The notes under the pieces are model-generated. The model worked only from the letters and a program-made list of their open reading frames with translations. It made no database searches and was not told the DNA's origin. The translations under genes and the position numbers were made by a program. This document shows, one piece after another, positions 16,747-25,130 of a DNA stretch of 38,615 nucleotides (position 1 is its first letter; each line of letters starts with the position of its first letter). The stretch covers positions 1-38,615 of IMG/VR virus record IMGVR_UViG_3300033145_001804. One strand, written 5' to 3'. This DNA is from a virus.

Positions 16747-17583
16747 ATGACTGCTAAAGAACGAGCATTTAATAAAAAAGTAAAAGAGCTGATCAAAAAG
16801 GCGAACAGCATGGAGGATGCCGCTGTGAAGCGGGCTGTTAAATTATTAGCCAGTGCGCGCAAGGATGTGGCGGCTGCTGTGGCGACAACCGAGTGGGAGG
16901 CATACAGGCTGCCTGAGTTAAAAGCGGCGATAGATCGGACGATGAGGGAGTTTGGAGCTAAATACGGCGTGGATCTGAGAGATGCGCAGATGGAATTCTG
17001 GAATCACGGGATCGATATGGTGGATGCTCCGATCAGGAAGGTCGGGATATATGCGGTGATCCCCGAAATCGATATGACGGCGCTTGGAATTATGCAGGAT
17101 TTTTCAGCCGACCTGGTTGTTAATCTTGGCAAGGACGCGGCGCGCAAAATCAGCAATGAAATGAGCATGGGAATTATCGGTCAGAAATCTCCATATGAGG
17201 TCATGCAGGCGGTGGGCCGGAATTTGAAAGATAAGAGCATTTTTAAAAGCATTACTGCCAGGGCGGAAATGATTACCAGGCAGGAGACCGGCAGGGTGAT
17301 GGAAATGGCAAGTCAGGCAAGGAGAGAACGGGCTGCTGAGGTTGTGCCGGGGCTTGGAAAAGAATGGAAGCACGGCGCATTGTCAAAGGTCCCGAGGATA
17401 TCGCACCTTGCGGCTGATGGTCAGACAAGAAAGGTAAATGAGGATTTTAATGTGGGAGGAGAGGAGCTTTCCTTTCCGCGAGATCCTAAAGGGTCGGCGA
17501 AGAATACGATCGGATGTAATTGTTATTCGGTGCCCTGGCATCCGAACTGGGATGAGGCGGTTAAGCTGCAAGAAGCAGCTTGA
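16747..17583 (+). CDS. Phage Mu gpF-like head morphogenesis protein
   Basis: The 278 residues have a helical N-terminal two-thirds. The C-terminal gpF-like/minor head protein domain has MITRQETGRV (near residue 180), HGALSKVPRISHLAADGQTR and a final GCNCYSVP zinc-like end. I chose ATG 16747; a TTG at 16735 is in frame. The protein is a minor capsid component placed after the portal, as in Mu and SPP1-type heads. GAGCGAAGCG before the start is a degenerate leader box without a clear ribosome binding site. Confidence 0.85.
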   Translation: MTAKERAFNKKVKELIKKANSMEDAAVKRAVKLLASARKDVAAAVATTEWEAYRLPELKAAIDRTMREFGAKYGVDLRDAQMEFWNHGIDMVDAPIRKVGIYAVIPEIDMTALGIMQDFSADLVVNLGKDAARKISNEMSMGIIGQKSPYEVMQAVGRNLKDKSIFKSITARAEMITRQETGRVMEMASQARRERAAEVVPGLGKEWKHGALSKVPRISHLAADGQTRKVNEDFNVGGEELSFPRDPKGSAKNTIGCNCYSVPWHPNWDEAVKLQEAA

Positions 17584-17587
17584 AGGG

Positions 17588-17679
17588 ATGAACATCGAAC
17601 ATCGAACGTCCAACATCGAATTTTGAATGGAAAAAATAATTAATAATCAATAATCAATAATTAATTGTTAATTGAGGAG
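17588..17679 (+). repeat. Family A repeat followed by an AT-rich TAATCAATAA repeat
   Basis: A family A copy (to about 17630) is followed by AATTAATAATCAATAATC and an inverted AATTAATTGTTAATT, which ends in GAGGAGG, the ribosome binding site of the next gene. Confidence 0.75.
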
Positions 17680-17687
17680 GAAAAATC

Positions 17688-18005
17688 ATGGACCCAAAAA
17701 CACCGGAACAAATTGCGAAAGAGAAAGCAGCGGCCGAGAAAGCAGCGGCCGAGAAAGCAGCGGCCGAGAAAGGTTTAAAAGGTCAGGCTTTGATTGACAA
17801 AGCTTGCGAAGAGTATGGCATTGCGCCGGAATATGTTTTTGCGAGCCGGGTGGATGGGAATACGGCTATTGTGCTGACGAATGGCGGGAGCCGCGTGAGA
17901 TATAAGGCGGGCGATAAGGTTGAAAAGCTGGGCGATATCGCTGTCACCGGCATTAATCCGGCGTTGAAAAAACGCAAGGTGATTGCGGGGAAGAAGAAGG
18001 GATGA
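17688..18005 (+). CDS. Small basic protein with AAAEK repeats
   Basis: This 105-residue protein has three tandem AAAEK units (about 13-27), likely one long helix, then a compact domain (about 30-95). It lies between gpF and the capsid gene and may be a head accessory or scaffold-like protein; not recognised. The stop codon TGA is contributed by the family A repeat that starts there. The GAGGAGG ribosome binding site is strong. Confidence 0.65.
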   Translation: MDPKTPEQIAKEKAAAEKAAAEKAAAEKGLKGQALIDKACEEYGIAPEYVFASRVDGNTAIVLTNGGSRVRYKAGDKVEKLGDIAVTGINPALKKRKVIAGKKKG

Positions 18006-18081
18006 ACATCGAACATCGAACGTCCAACATCGAATGTTGAATGAAAGGAATTCCCCCTTTAAAGGGGGGGTAAGGGGGATG
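18002..18081 (+). repeat. Family A repeat followed by a G-rich hairpin repeat
   Basis: A family A copy (to about 18045) is followed by CCCCCTTTAAAGGGGGGG and TAAGGGGGATG, a hairpin-forming repeat whose AAGGGGGA probably serves as ribosome binding site for the capsid gene. Confidence 0.75.
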
Positions 18082-18088
18082 TTAACCG

Positions 18089-20524
18089 ATGAAAAAAGAC
18101 GAAAAAAACAAAAAAAGCGCGCAGGCTCAGGAGGTGTCTCTGGATCAGATACGGGACCTGCTTTATTCCGCGCTTCGTGAACGGAATAAGGACTTCTGGA
18201 TCACTGAAGTTTTCGGCTCATATATCATTTACAGGGACGATGCAGAGTCGAAATATTACAAGCTTGCTTATTCCATCATGGAGGGCGAAGTGCAGCTTGG
18301 CAGCGAGCCTGTTGAGGTGGAAAAAGCCTGGGTCGATGCCAAGTCGCAGATGAGTGAGACAGATGATGAAATGTCTGTCGTGGTCAAGATGGGGGCCGCA
18401 AAAAACCCGGAGGGGACTGAGTGGGAAGTGACTATTTGCGAGCCGGGGTTTACGAAAAACGGCTGGTATAATTCCGACAAGGTTCTTAAGGCAGCGGCTG
18501 ATGAAGGCGTATTCGAGAATGTGGATGTCAATTTATATGAGTTTAAAGCCGGCGATCCCGGCCATCTTCCTGAAAGTCTTTTTGATATCAAGAAGCTGCT
18601 CGTAAGAAACAAGGTGGGCTGGATTGATGGCGTAAAACATGTTGCCGGTGAAGGGCTGAAAGGCGTCCTGCATTTTATTGAGTCGGCAAAATGGCTCGGC
18701 CAGAACATGCTTACAGCTATGCAGGACGGAAAAAAAATTTACGGGCTTTCTTACGATGCGCTTGTGCGAGCCGCTAAGGACACAATCGACGGCAGAAAGG
18801 TTTTTAATACGCTCAAGTTTAAAGTTGCAGATAGTGTGGATATAGTGTCTCGTCCGGCGGCGGGCGGGAAATTTAATCGGGCAGTGGCTTCGATGCCGGC
18901 CCATAGCAAGGAGGATGAAATTATGAAGAAGAAGGATTTGTGGGAGATGATTTCAAAAGCAAGGCCGGACCTCCTTACGGGTAAAGAGCTTGACTCTATA
19001 TCCGATGAGGATATTGAAGGGCTGGCAAGGATGGCAATGGAACCAGTGAAAACAGGGGCCGGGGAACAGGGGACAGTCGTTATTGAAGACCCCGAAGATC
19101 CGCCTGCTGTAACGCAGGATGATTTAAAGGCTTTTCGCTGCGGAATGGCACTGGATAATAAACTGGACGCAAGCGAGCTTCCTGATTTTCTGCAGAAAGG
19201 TATCCGCGCGAAGTTTGAAAACAAGATTTTTGAGACAACGGATTTAGATACTGCAATCGGTGAGGCTAAAGATTTTCAGGCGAAAATGTCTGAGCCTCCT
19301 GAGGGAACGCCTGTTCCCGGATCTGATATCCGCGTGGGTATCGGGACCATCGAAAAAGCGCAGATGGCGGTTGATCGGATGTTCGGCATGGGAAAAGACG
19401 ACATGATCGAGCTGGCCAGGATGGAACGTCTGGACAATCAGCCGTTTTTCGAGGACATGAGAAGCGTGCAGGATTATGACAGCTTCGACGATGTTCCTGC
19501 ATTCAGAGGGCTGCGGGACATGTATGTTTTCCTTACGGGTGATTCAGAAGTGACCGGCAGGTATAACCGGGCGGCCATGTCACGGGATATGATCGCAAAA
19601 ATGGACATCACGTCCAGCACATTTACCTATATGCTCGGCAATACCCTGGGGCGCCGGCTGGTAAAGCAATATAAATCTTACAAATATCTTGAAGATTTAA
19701 TTGTTTCAGTCAAAAAATCGGTCAAGGATTTCAGGCAGCAGGAAGCTGTTCTTGTGGGTGGATTCCCGGACATTGAAGATGTTGATCCGGAGTCAGGCGA
19801 TTATCAGGAAATCGAAGGCGTTACCGACGAGGAAAGCACCTACACGATAGGGCAGAAAGGTAACTTGCTGACGATCACGCGGAAAACAATCATCAATGAC
19901 GACATCACGATTATCCGCAGGCTCGTTGACGGTCTCAGCCGTGCAGCCAGGCGTACCCATGCTAAATACATATGGAGCATCTATATTGATAACGATAATT
20001 GTTCGGACGGCACGGCGGTATTTACAAACGGGCACGGGAATCTTGGCGCAACTGCCCTGTCACATGCGACAGCCCTGGTAGCGTGGAAAGCCCTGGCCGC
20101 AATGACGGAAAAAGATTCAGGTGAATATTTAGGGCTTTTGGATGACGCTGATATAAAAGTTAACCTTATAGGACCGCCTGCGCTGATAAACCTGATCGGG
20201 CGGATTGAAAAAGAAGAGTTCTATTATTCATCCAACGATCTGACAACCAAACTGCCGAATCCTCTGGTCAATCGGGTGAAGGGGCATACACTGTCTATGC
20301 TTGCCGGTGATGCAAACGACTGGCTGATGCTTCTGCCTCCCAACGCGATCGATATGATCGAGATGGGGTATTTGAACGGCAGAGAAGAGCCCGAGATGTT
20401 CGTGGCGGATACACCGCAGAGTGAGCAGGTGTTTGTCGCTGATAAGGTGAGATATAAGATCCGGCATGAATATGCAGGCGCGGCAATCGACTACAGAGGC
20501 AGTTATAAGGCTGAAGTAACGTAA
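18089..20524 (+). CDS. Prohead protease fused to major capsid protein
   Basis: This 811-residue polyprotein contains three parts. Residues about 95-270 look like a herpesvirus/HK97-type prohead protease (likely His159 in GDPGHLP and Ser221 in IYGLSYDA, ending DSVDIVSRPAAGGKFNRA). Residues about 280-400 are a scaffold-like charged region. About 440-811 is an HK97-fold major capsid protein of the Mu gpT type, ending in MFVADTP, VADKVRYKIRHEYAGAAIDY. A strong internal start at 18923 can make the scaffold-capsid part alone. The protease would mature the head by cutting the scaffold. Confidence 0.88.
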   Translation: MKKDEKNKKSAQAQEVSLDQIRDLLYSALRERNKDFWITEVFGSYIIYRDDAESKYYKLAYSIMEGEVQLGSEPVEVEKAWVDAKSQMSETDDEMSVVVKMGAAKNPEGTEWEVTICEPGFTKNGWYNSDKVLKAAADEGVFENVDVNLYEFKAGDPGHLPESLFDIKKLLVRNKVGWIDGVKHVAGEGLKGVLHFIESAKWLGQNMLTAMQDGKKIYGLSYDALVRAAKDTIDGRKVFNTLKFKVADSVDIVSRPAAGGKFNRAVASMPAHSKEDEIMKKKDLWEMISKARPDLLTGKELDSISDEDIEGLARMAMEPVKTGAGEQGTVVIEDPEDPPAVTQDDLKAFRCGMALDNKLDASELPDFLQKGIRAKFENKIFETTDLDTAIGEAKDFQAKMSEPPEGTPVPGSDIRVGIGTIEKAQMAVDRMFGMGKDDMIELARMERLDNQPFFEDMRSVQDYDSFDDVPAFRGLRDMYVFLTGDSEVTGRYNRAAMSRDMIAKMDITSSTFTYMLGNTLGRRLVKQYKSYKYLEDLIVSVKKSVKDFRQQEAVLVGGFPDIEDVDPESGDYQEIEGVTDEESTYTIGQKGNLLTITRKTIINDDITIIRRLVDGLSRAARRTHAKYIWSIYIDNDNCSDGTAVFTNGHGNLGATALSHATALVAWKALAAMTEKDSGEYLGLLDDADIKVNLIGPPALINLIGRIEKEEFYYSSNDLTTKLPNPLVNRVKGHTLSMLAGDANDWLMLLPPNAIDMIEMGYLNGREEPEMFVADTPQSEQVFVADKVRYKIRHEYAGAAIDYRGSYKAEVT
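18908..20524 (+). CDS. Internal start: scaffold-capsid product
   Basis: AAGGAGG at 18908-18914 lies 8 bases before an in-frame ATG at 18923 (codon 279 of the fused gene). This would give a 533-residue scaffold-capsid protein without the protease. The ribosome binding site is better than that of the full-length start. It mirrors nested scaffold genes (lambda C/Nu3, Mu I/Z) and would provide capsid in excess over protease. Coordinates include the ribosome binding site; the coding part is 18923-20524. Confidence 0.7.
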   Translation, partial: KEDEIMKKKDLWEMISKARPDLLTGKELDSISDEDIEGLARMAMEPVKTGAGEQGTVVIEDPEDPPAVTQDDLKAFRCGMALDNKLDASELPDFLQKGIRAKFENKIFETTDLDTAIGEAKDFQAKMSEPPEGTPVPGSDIRVGIGTIEKAQMAVDRMFGMGKDDMIELARMERLDNQPFFEDMRSVQDYDSFDDVPAFRGLRDMYVFLTGDSEVTGRYNRAAMSRDMIAKMDITSSTFTYMLGNTLGRRLVKQYKSYKYLEDLIVSVKKSVKDFRQQEAVLVGGFPDIEDVDPESGDYQEIEGVTDEESTYTIGQKGNLLTITRKTIINDDITIIRRLVDGLSRAARRTHAKYIWSIYIDNDNCSDGTAVFTNGHGNLGATALSHATALVAWKALAAMTEKDSGEYLGLLDDADIKVNLIGPPALINLIGRIEKEEFYYSSNDLTTKLPNPLVNRVKGHTLSMLAGDANDWLMLLPPNAIDMIEMGYLNGREEPEMFVADTPQSEQVFVADKVRYKIRHEYAGAAIDYRGSYKAEVT

Positions 20525-20668
20525 AAACAGGTAGAAGGTTAAAGGAATAAAAGACAGGTGGAAGGTAGAAGGTGGAAGGCCGAAGGGCTGTCGGTATCCT
20601 CAATTTAAAAAAACGGGGGTTCCGAACAACCTTCAGCCTTCAGCCTAAAAACCTTCAACCTAAAAAAA
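20525..20668. repeat. Composite family B element with 22-base core
   Basis: Purine heptads, the core GGGCTGTCGGTATCCTCAAT at 20585-20604 (identical to 7609), and a complementary pyrimidine arm (CCTTCAGCCTTCAGCC, CCTTCAACC) form one hairpin-capable unit between capsid and cement-like genes. Confidence 0.8.
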
Positions 20669-20680
20669 GGAGGAAATATA

Positions 20681-21166
20681 ATGAATATGCTTAGAAGGTT
20701 GAAAATACCAGGAATCCTCGCAGTTATTTTCGCGCTGCTTGCGTTGCTGGTCGTGTCACAGGCAAACGCCGCGGAATACTGGAAGCAGAAATTTGAATAT
20801 TTTTCAGCAGAAGCCGGCGAGGCTCTTGTGGTTGGCGACGTTGTATGCGTAAAGCCTGCTGACGGAGAAATATACAAAGCCGATGCCGATGATGGAGACC
20901 TGAGACCGGCGATCGGTGTTATCGGAGAAGGTGGAGCTGCAGATACGATCGTGCAGGTAGTAACAAGAGGTATCCTGGCAGGTCAGACATCCGCATCGCC
21001 GGGCAGTAGATTATATCTGTCGGAAACGGCTGGAGCGTTTACCACAACGCAGCCGACAAATCCTCAATGTCTTGGATGGGTGCTGCCTAACTATACGGCA
21101 TCAAATGCATCGGATGAGTATTTCCTTGACATAGAACCGTCCGGCGGAACCGGGCCTGGTTATTAA
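20681..21166 (+). CDS. Cement/decoration-like protein with a signal peptide
   Basis: This 161-residue protein has a basic N-terminus (MLRRLKIPG), a hydrophobic helix (about 11-26) and an ANA-AE signal peptidase site near residue 31. The mature part resembles DUF2190-like capsid decoration proteins (EALVVGDVVCVKP; GVIGEGG; SRLYLSETAGAFTTTQ; LGWVLP). A decoration protein after the capsid gene is expected, but a Sec signal on one is odd. GGAGG upstream sets the start. It ends TAATG, overlapping the next gene. Confidence 0.7.
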   Translation: MNMLRRLKIPGILAVIFALLALLVVSQANAAEYWKQKFEYFSAEAGEALVVGDVVCVKPADGEIYKADADDGDLRPAIGVIGEGGAADTIVQVVTRGILAGQTSASPGSRLYLSETAGAFTTTQPTNPQCLGWVLPNYTASNASDEYFLDIEPSGGTGPGY

Positions 21167-22314
21167 TGCGAGGATTTGAACGAATACTGCTTTTTGCGCT
21201 GGCAGGGTTGATGTTTCTGTTCTTTTTATCACCAACTCCTGCCGGCAGCAGATTTTCATGGCAGATCGTCTCTATATGGCTGGCAGGAGCGGCTTTTATA
21301 TCCATTCTGTCAAACCTGTGGCTTATGATATTCTTTTTTCTGGCGATGGTTCAGGTAGTGGTATATGGCCCGATCATCCTGTCGTATATTTCACTGTTTA
21401 TGATCGGGATTTTCATAAGCGCAATAGAGGGGTACATGAAAATGCCGGCGCAAAAAATCATGGACTGGATGGCATGCGGCGCGTTGATTCTTGTTGCCTG
21501 GAAGTGTTGTCAGATGGCTGGAATTTTATCTGGCTTTAACCTGGGCGAATCTGCTGCCGGACCGTTCAACCGGATCTCGGCAAGCATATATTTAGGGGCC
21601 AGCCTGCCGGCTTTTTTCAGGGGGAGAATAATCAGGCGGGATGCCTATAAAGTGTTGTGGTTTCAACGGGCACGACCTTTATGCTGGTATCATTTACTGC
21701 CGATCGTGGTGTTCGGGGTTTTTATTTGCAAATCGACCACCGGATTTATGACAGCAACCGCAGCGGTGTCGGCATACTCGCTTCTTGGAGCTAACATATC
21801 GGGCAAGAAAATTATCGCAGGCATAGCAGCGGTGGCAGTTTTATCAGGTATTTTTTTCATCAGGTTTGACCCGGCGGAAAAACTTGGCAACGATCCGCGC
21901 TTACACGTCTGGAAGCGCGTTGTGTGGACTTACGGATCAGAGGCCAGAGGTCGAGGACTTGGATCTTTTTCGCAGATTTTCCCGCGATTTACGGCATCTG
22001 ATAAAGAAATGACAGCTCATGGGACATGGCGGAATGCACACAATGAATACCTGCAGGTCGGGTTTGAGATGGGATTCCAGGCAATTGTGCTGATTATTTT
22101 ATTTTTAGGACACATAGCACGGCAGGCATGGCAAAATCGAAAAATTCTGACACAATGGCAGAAACAGGCTGTCGCCGGTGTAGCAGCAATCGCAACAGCA
22201 TGTATGGGGTTTAATATGTTTCATATTGAGCCGCTGGCGTTATTAGGCTGCGCGTGGATAGGGATGTGGATGAAGGGAATGAAAGAAGGTAAAAGGCTGA
22301 AGGCTGAAGGCTGA
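21166..22314 (+). CDS. O-antigen ligase/polymerase-like membrane protein
   Basis: This 382-residue protein has about ten hydrophobic segments. A large loop (about residues 245-300) carries the O-antigen ligase (Wzy_C) signature: RLHVWKRVVW, GRGLGSFSQIFP and AHNEYLQVGFEMG. Such enzymes act at the periplasmic face of the inner membrane to polymerise or ligate polysaccharide. A phage copy could change the host surface and block superinfection. It is coupled (TAATG) to the cement-like gene within the structural operon. The end (GKRLKAEG) is encoded by a family B repeat. Confidence 0.8.
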   Translation: MRGFERILLFALAGLMFLFFLSPTPAGSRFSWQIVSIWLAGAAFISILSNLWLMIFFFLAMVQVVVYGPIILSYISLFMIGIFISAIEGYMKMPAQKIMDWMACGALILVAWKCCQMAGILSGFNLGESAAGPFNRISASIYLGASLPAFFRGRIIRRDAYKVLWFQRARPLCWYHLLPIVVFGVFICKSTTGFMTATAAVSAYSLLGANISGKKIIAGIAAVAVLSGIFFIRFDPAEKLGNDPRLHVWKRVVWTYGSEARGRGLGSFSQIFPRFTASDKEMTAHGTWRNAHNEYLQVGFEMGFQAIVLIILFLGHIARQAWQNRKILTQWQKQAVAGVAAIATACMGFNMFHIEPLALLGCAWIGMWMKGMKEGKRLKAEG

Positions 22315-22358
22315 AGGTAGCTTGAATCCTCGACCCCTTGAATCCTTGAATCCTGAAT
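22287..22358 (+). repeat. Repeat island (families B and C)
   Basis: AAGGCTGAAGGCTGAAGG overlaps the end of the ligase-like gene; CTTGAATCC variants follow up to the leader box at 22360. Confidence 0.75.
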
Positions 22359-22382
22359 TAGAGCGACCGAAGGGAGCGATTA

Positions 22383-22583
22383 ATGGCTAATGGAATTGTG
22401 AAATGGTTTAACGACCAGAAAGGTTATGGTTTTATTGAGCAGGAAGACGGTCCGGATGTATTTGTTCATCATTCGGGTATTAACGCATCCGGCTTCAGGT
22501 CTCTTAATGATGGGGATCGTGTTACCTTTGACATCGAGCAGGGGCAAAAAGGTACTGCCGCCGTGAATGTGACGGTGGTGTAA
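22383..22583 (+). CDS. Cold shock protein (CspA family)
   Basis: The 66 residues form one complete cold shock domain with RNP1 KGYGFI (13-18) and RNP2 VFVHH (26-30), plus IVKWFN at the start. It binds single-stranded RNA or DNA and can act as an RNA chaperone or antiterminator. The leader box GCGACCGAAGGGAGCGATTA precedes it. It is an unusual passenger in a structural operon and might melt phage RNA structures such as the two-copy element; that is inference. Confidence 0.92.
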   Translation: MANGIVKWFNDQKGYGFIEQEDGPDVFVHHSGINASGFRSLNDGDRVTFDIEQGQKGTAAVNVTVV

Positions 22584-22655
22584 AAGAAGGGCGAAAGGCT
22601 GAAGGCTGAAGGTAGCTTGAACCCTTGAACCCTTGAATCCTTGAATCCTGAATAG
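22584..22655 (+). repeat. Repeat island (families B and C)
   Basis: GAAAGGCTGAAGGCTGAAGG is followed by four CTTGAACCC/CTTGAATCC units before a leader box at 22655-22689. Confidence 0.75.
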
Positions 22656-22689
22656 AGCGAAGCGAAAAGGCGACGAAGGAGCGAGCAAC

Positions 22690-22833
22690 ATGGGCTATTC
22701 AAGAGAATTTTTAAAAGTCGTTATATGGGTGCTTTCAGGCATCCTGATGGTGGTTGTCGCGGCAACGTATAGCAGGACGATATCCGATTTTTTTGAAATG
22801 GTCATAAAGAATTATTCACGGGGTTTATCATGA
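22690..22833 (+). CDS. Small membrane protein
   Basis: A 47-residue frame from ATG 22690 to TGA 22831-22833 has one transmembrane helix (VVIWVLSGILMVVVAATY). A GAAGGAGCGAGCAAC leader precedes it, and it overlaps the next start by ATGA. Function unknown. Confidence 0.6.
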   Translation: MGYSREFLKVVIWVLSGILMVVVAATYSRTISDFFEMVIKNYSRGLS

Positions 22834-22961
22834 TAGAGAAACGCAGTTTAACAAATCGTTTTTGGGACAATGAAAATTTAGTATTACTGCTGATTGCGTT
22901 TATTTTTCTTGTCGGCGGGGTCTGTGGCACGTTGGTATTGATAGCAACGAATATTCTATAA
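22830..22961 (+). CDS. Small membrane protein, coupled to the previous gene
   Basis: A 43-residue frame from ATG 22830 to TAA 22959-22961 has one transmembrane helix (LVLLLIAFIFLVGGVCGTL). The ATGA overlap implies translational coupling. Two adjacent single-span proteins may work as a pair, but no function is recognised. Confidence 0.6.
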   Translation: MIEKRSLTNRFWDNENLVLLLIAFIFLVGGVCGTLVLIATNIL

Positions 22962-22975
22962 CAAGGTGGTATAAA

Positions 22976-23614
22976 ATGGCATTAATTAAAGGTTCACAAA
23001 CCACACTGGACGAATGGGCGGTAACGGCCAATGCTGCTGTAAGACTTGGAACAGAGCTTGATGTAAGTTTAGCGTATTCTTGCACTTTGCATATTAAAGC
23101 TGCATTGGGCGAGGCTGTCGCAAGTACCGGACAGCCTGAAGTCATAATACAGATTACAGGCGAGGCTTCACCGGCAAAAGATGACTGGACAAATTATATG
23201 CGCCTTGTCGGGCCATCAGGCACACCTAAAGTCCCGACCCTGAATGCTACCGAACCGGCAGGAGAAACCAGCCTTGCCACATTAAATCCGGCAACGGCAG
23301 GTATTGATAATGACGGGAAGTTCAAGTTTCTGCGTCATGCGACCATTGCAAATTCCGAGGTAGTATTTCAGACAGCTAACAGTGGAGATGGCGGAGATAC
23401 AATTACAATATTAGATGGTCTTGCGAACGAACAGAACACGAATACAATAGTTGTTGATTTTGATGATGCGAGGGTTGAGGCAGTATCTCAATGGACGATT
23501 ACGATAGATTGTATTGCATTAAGCAGGATTAGGATTATCTATAACGCTGATTACGATACAGACGGCCCAGATGTAGTTTGTCATTCAGCCTACACGCTTA
23601 ACACAGGTATCTAA
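22976..23614 (+). CDS. Putative virion surface protein
   Basis: This 212-residue protein starts after AAGGTGG. It is beta-rich with many Thr, Ala and Gly and no signal peptide. It is followed by a LamG-like gene with a TAATG overlap. GC content is lower than in the flanking head and tail genes. Probably a decoration or adhesion protein, inferred from context. Confidence 0.6.
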   Translation: MALIKGSQTTLDEWAVTANAAVRLGTELDVSLAYSCTLHIKAALGEAVASTGQPEVIIQITGEASPAKDDWTNYMRLVGPSGTPKVPTLNATEPAGETSLATLNPATAGIDNDGKFKFLRHATIANSEVVFQTANSGDGGDTITILDGLANEQNTNTIVVDFDDARVEAVSQWTITIDCIALSRIRIIYNADYDTDGPDVVCHSAYTLNTGI

Positions 23615-24561
23615 TGGCGACATTCCTTAGACATAGTTATAATATACCAACAAATCGTTGGGGCAGCGATGCTGATATTCGATATGCCTTAAAGGAGAAT
23701 TGCGAGAAGATATTTGGTATAAATTATGAAAATCTTGTTCTTGCAATGCCTATGTTTAATCAGACTTGGAACAGGCTAAAGGATTACAGCAATTCTAAAA
23801 ATGATGGCGTTCCTCATGGTGGGAATTGGACTCAATTAGGATTAACCCTTGACGGAACAGACGATTATGTTGACCTTGGAATATCCGGCGGAAATTTAAT
23901 CGAAGGTACCGCTTATACTTTAACCATTAATTTTCATCCTTATACTTGGGCTCAAAATTACGAGGGGGTAATTACTAAAGATCAAAACTCCCCTTGGTCT
24001 TTCTCTTTAAGAAAAAGCGGTGTTACAGGAGGCATTCAGTGGGAAATGAATGGGAGTTCATTACAACTCGGTAATATTTGGGAAGCTTGGGATTATATTA
24101 TAACCCTTGCGTTTGATGCTTCGACTGGAAGAGAGGGCTATGTTAACGGCGTTTTGGCGAATAGTGATGCCTACAAAACACAGGTTACTTCAAATAACGA
24201 TTTTTTATTTATTGGAACGGATTATTGGTTCGATACCGCAAGACATTTTGACGGTCATATAAAAGGAGTTTCCATTTTTGATGTGGCTTTAACACCCGAT
24301 CAAATAGCTCTATTAAACGACTTGCCATACGCTTTATACCAGCCGATATCAAGACCGATTTATTTCTCTATACCTGCAAGACATATAAAAGCATTGGCCG
24401 ATACAATAAATCTATCAGATGCCGAGATAAACATTCTTATCAGTCCGTTATGCGCGTTTGCGGCGGCAAATAAAACTTTTAATTTTAACGCTAAATCAAA
24501 AGACTTTAATTTTAACGCAAGTCTGAAAACATTTAACTTCACAGCAAGGATAAAACCATGA
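23614..24561 (+). CDS. LamG/concanavalin-like virion adhesin
   Basis: This 315-residue protein has an N-terminal part of about 70 residues, then a LamG/concanavalin A-like fold (about 70-230: LTLDGTDDYVDLG, YTLTINFHPYTW, GREGYVNGVL, HFDGHIKGVSIFDVALTPDQ). The C-terminus has three FNFNA/FNFTA repeats. Such domains bind sugars. It overlaps both neighbours by 1-4 bases. AT-rich compared with the capsid genes, which suggests recent acquisition. Confidence 0.75.
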   Translation: MATFLRHSYNIPTNRWGSDADIRYALKENCEKIFGINYENLVLAMPMFNQTWNRLKDYSNSKNDGVPHGGNWTQLGLTLDGTDDYVDLGISGGNLIEGTAYTLTINFHPYTWAQNYEGVITKDQNSPWSFSLRKSGVTGGIQWEMNGSSLQLGNIWEAWDYIITLAFDASTGREGYVNGVLANSDAYKTQVTSNNDFLFIGTDYWFDTARHFDGHIKGVSIFDVALTPDQIALLNDLPYALYQPISRPIYFSIPARHIKALADTINLSDAEINILISPLCAFAAANKTFNFNAKSKDFNFNASLKTFNFTARIKP

Positions 24562-25070
24562 TTAAAGACGGAATGAGAATTACAGACGAGATAAGGTTTC
24601 AGGCCGGCAAGGGTTTTTTTGATGCGATCGGCATGAAAGGAATAATGGTCGCGGAGCTTTTTGATAGCGATGGCGATTTAAAAGATCGCAGGGAAGTTCA
24701 TAATACCGTTACGACTCTTGCCCACAAGATGGCGGCGGATCAACTTCTGGCATCACCGGCGGTAGTAACTCCCGGATGGATGGAAGTCGGTACAGGCAGC
24801 GGTCAGGGCGCAGGTGATACTATTCTTGATGCTTATATTGCCGGTTCAAGAACCGCGCTGGATTCAAAGACAAGGGGCGGAGCGGATGCGATCATCACGA
24901 TGGTTTGCACTATCCCTGCAGGCACGGGAACCGGAGCGATCACGGAAGCCGGCACATTTAATGTCGTCACACAGAATACAACCGATCTGATTACATACGC
25001 CGATTTTTCGGTCATTAACAAGGGCGCCGCCGACAGCCTGGTCATAACGTGGACTTTGACTTTTGCATAG
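24558..25070 (+). CDS. Putative virion structural protein
   Basis: This 170-residue protein has a pattern common in phage structural proteins (WMEVGTGSGQGAGDTILDAY, followed by beta-rich ITEAGTFNVVT). It overlaps the LamG gene by ATGA. Probably a decoration or fibre-associated protein. Confidence 0.65.
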   Translation: MIKDGMRITDEIRFQAGKGFFDAIGMKGIMVAELFDSDGDLKDRREVHNTVTTLAHKMAADQLLASPAVVTPGWMEVGTGSGQGAGDTILDAYIAGSRTALDSKTRGGADAIITMVCTIPAGTGTGAITEAGTFNVVTQNTTDLITYADFSVINKGAADSLVITWTLTFA

Positions 25071-25130
25071 GGGAGGTTTTTACCTTGAGCCTTGAGCCTT
25101 GAGCGGAGCGACCAAAGGGAGCGACATGAC

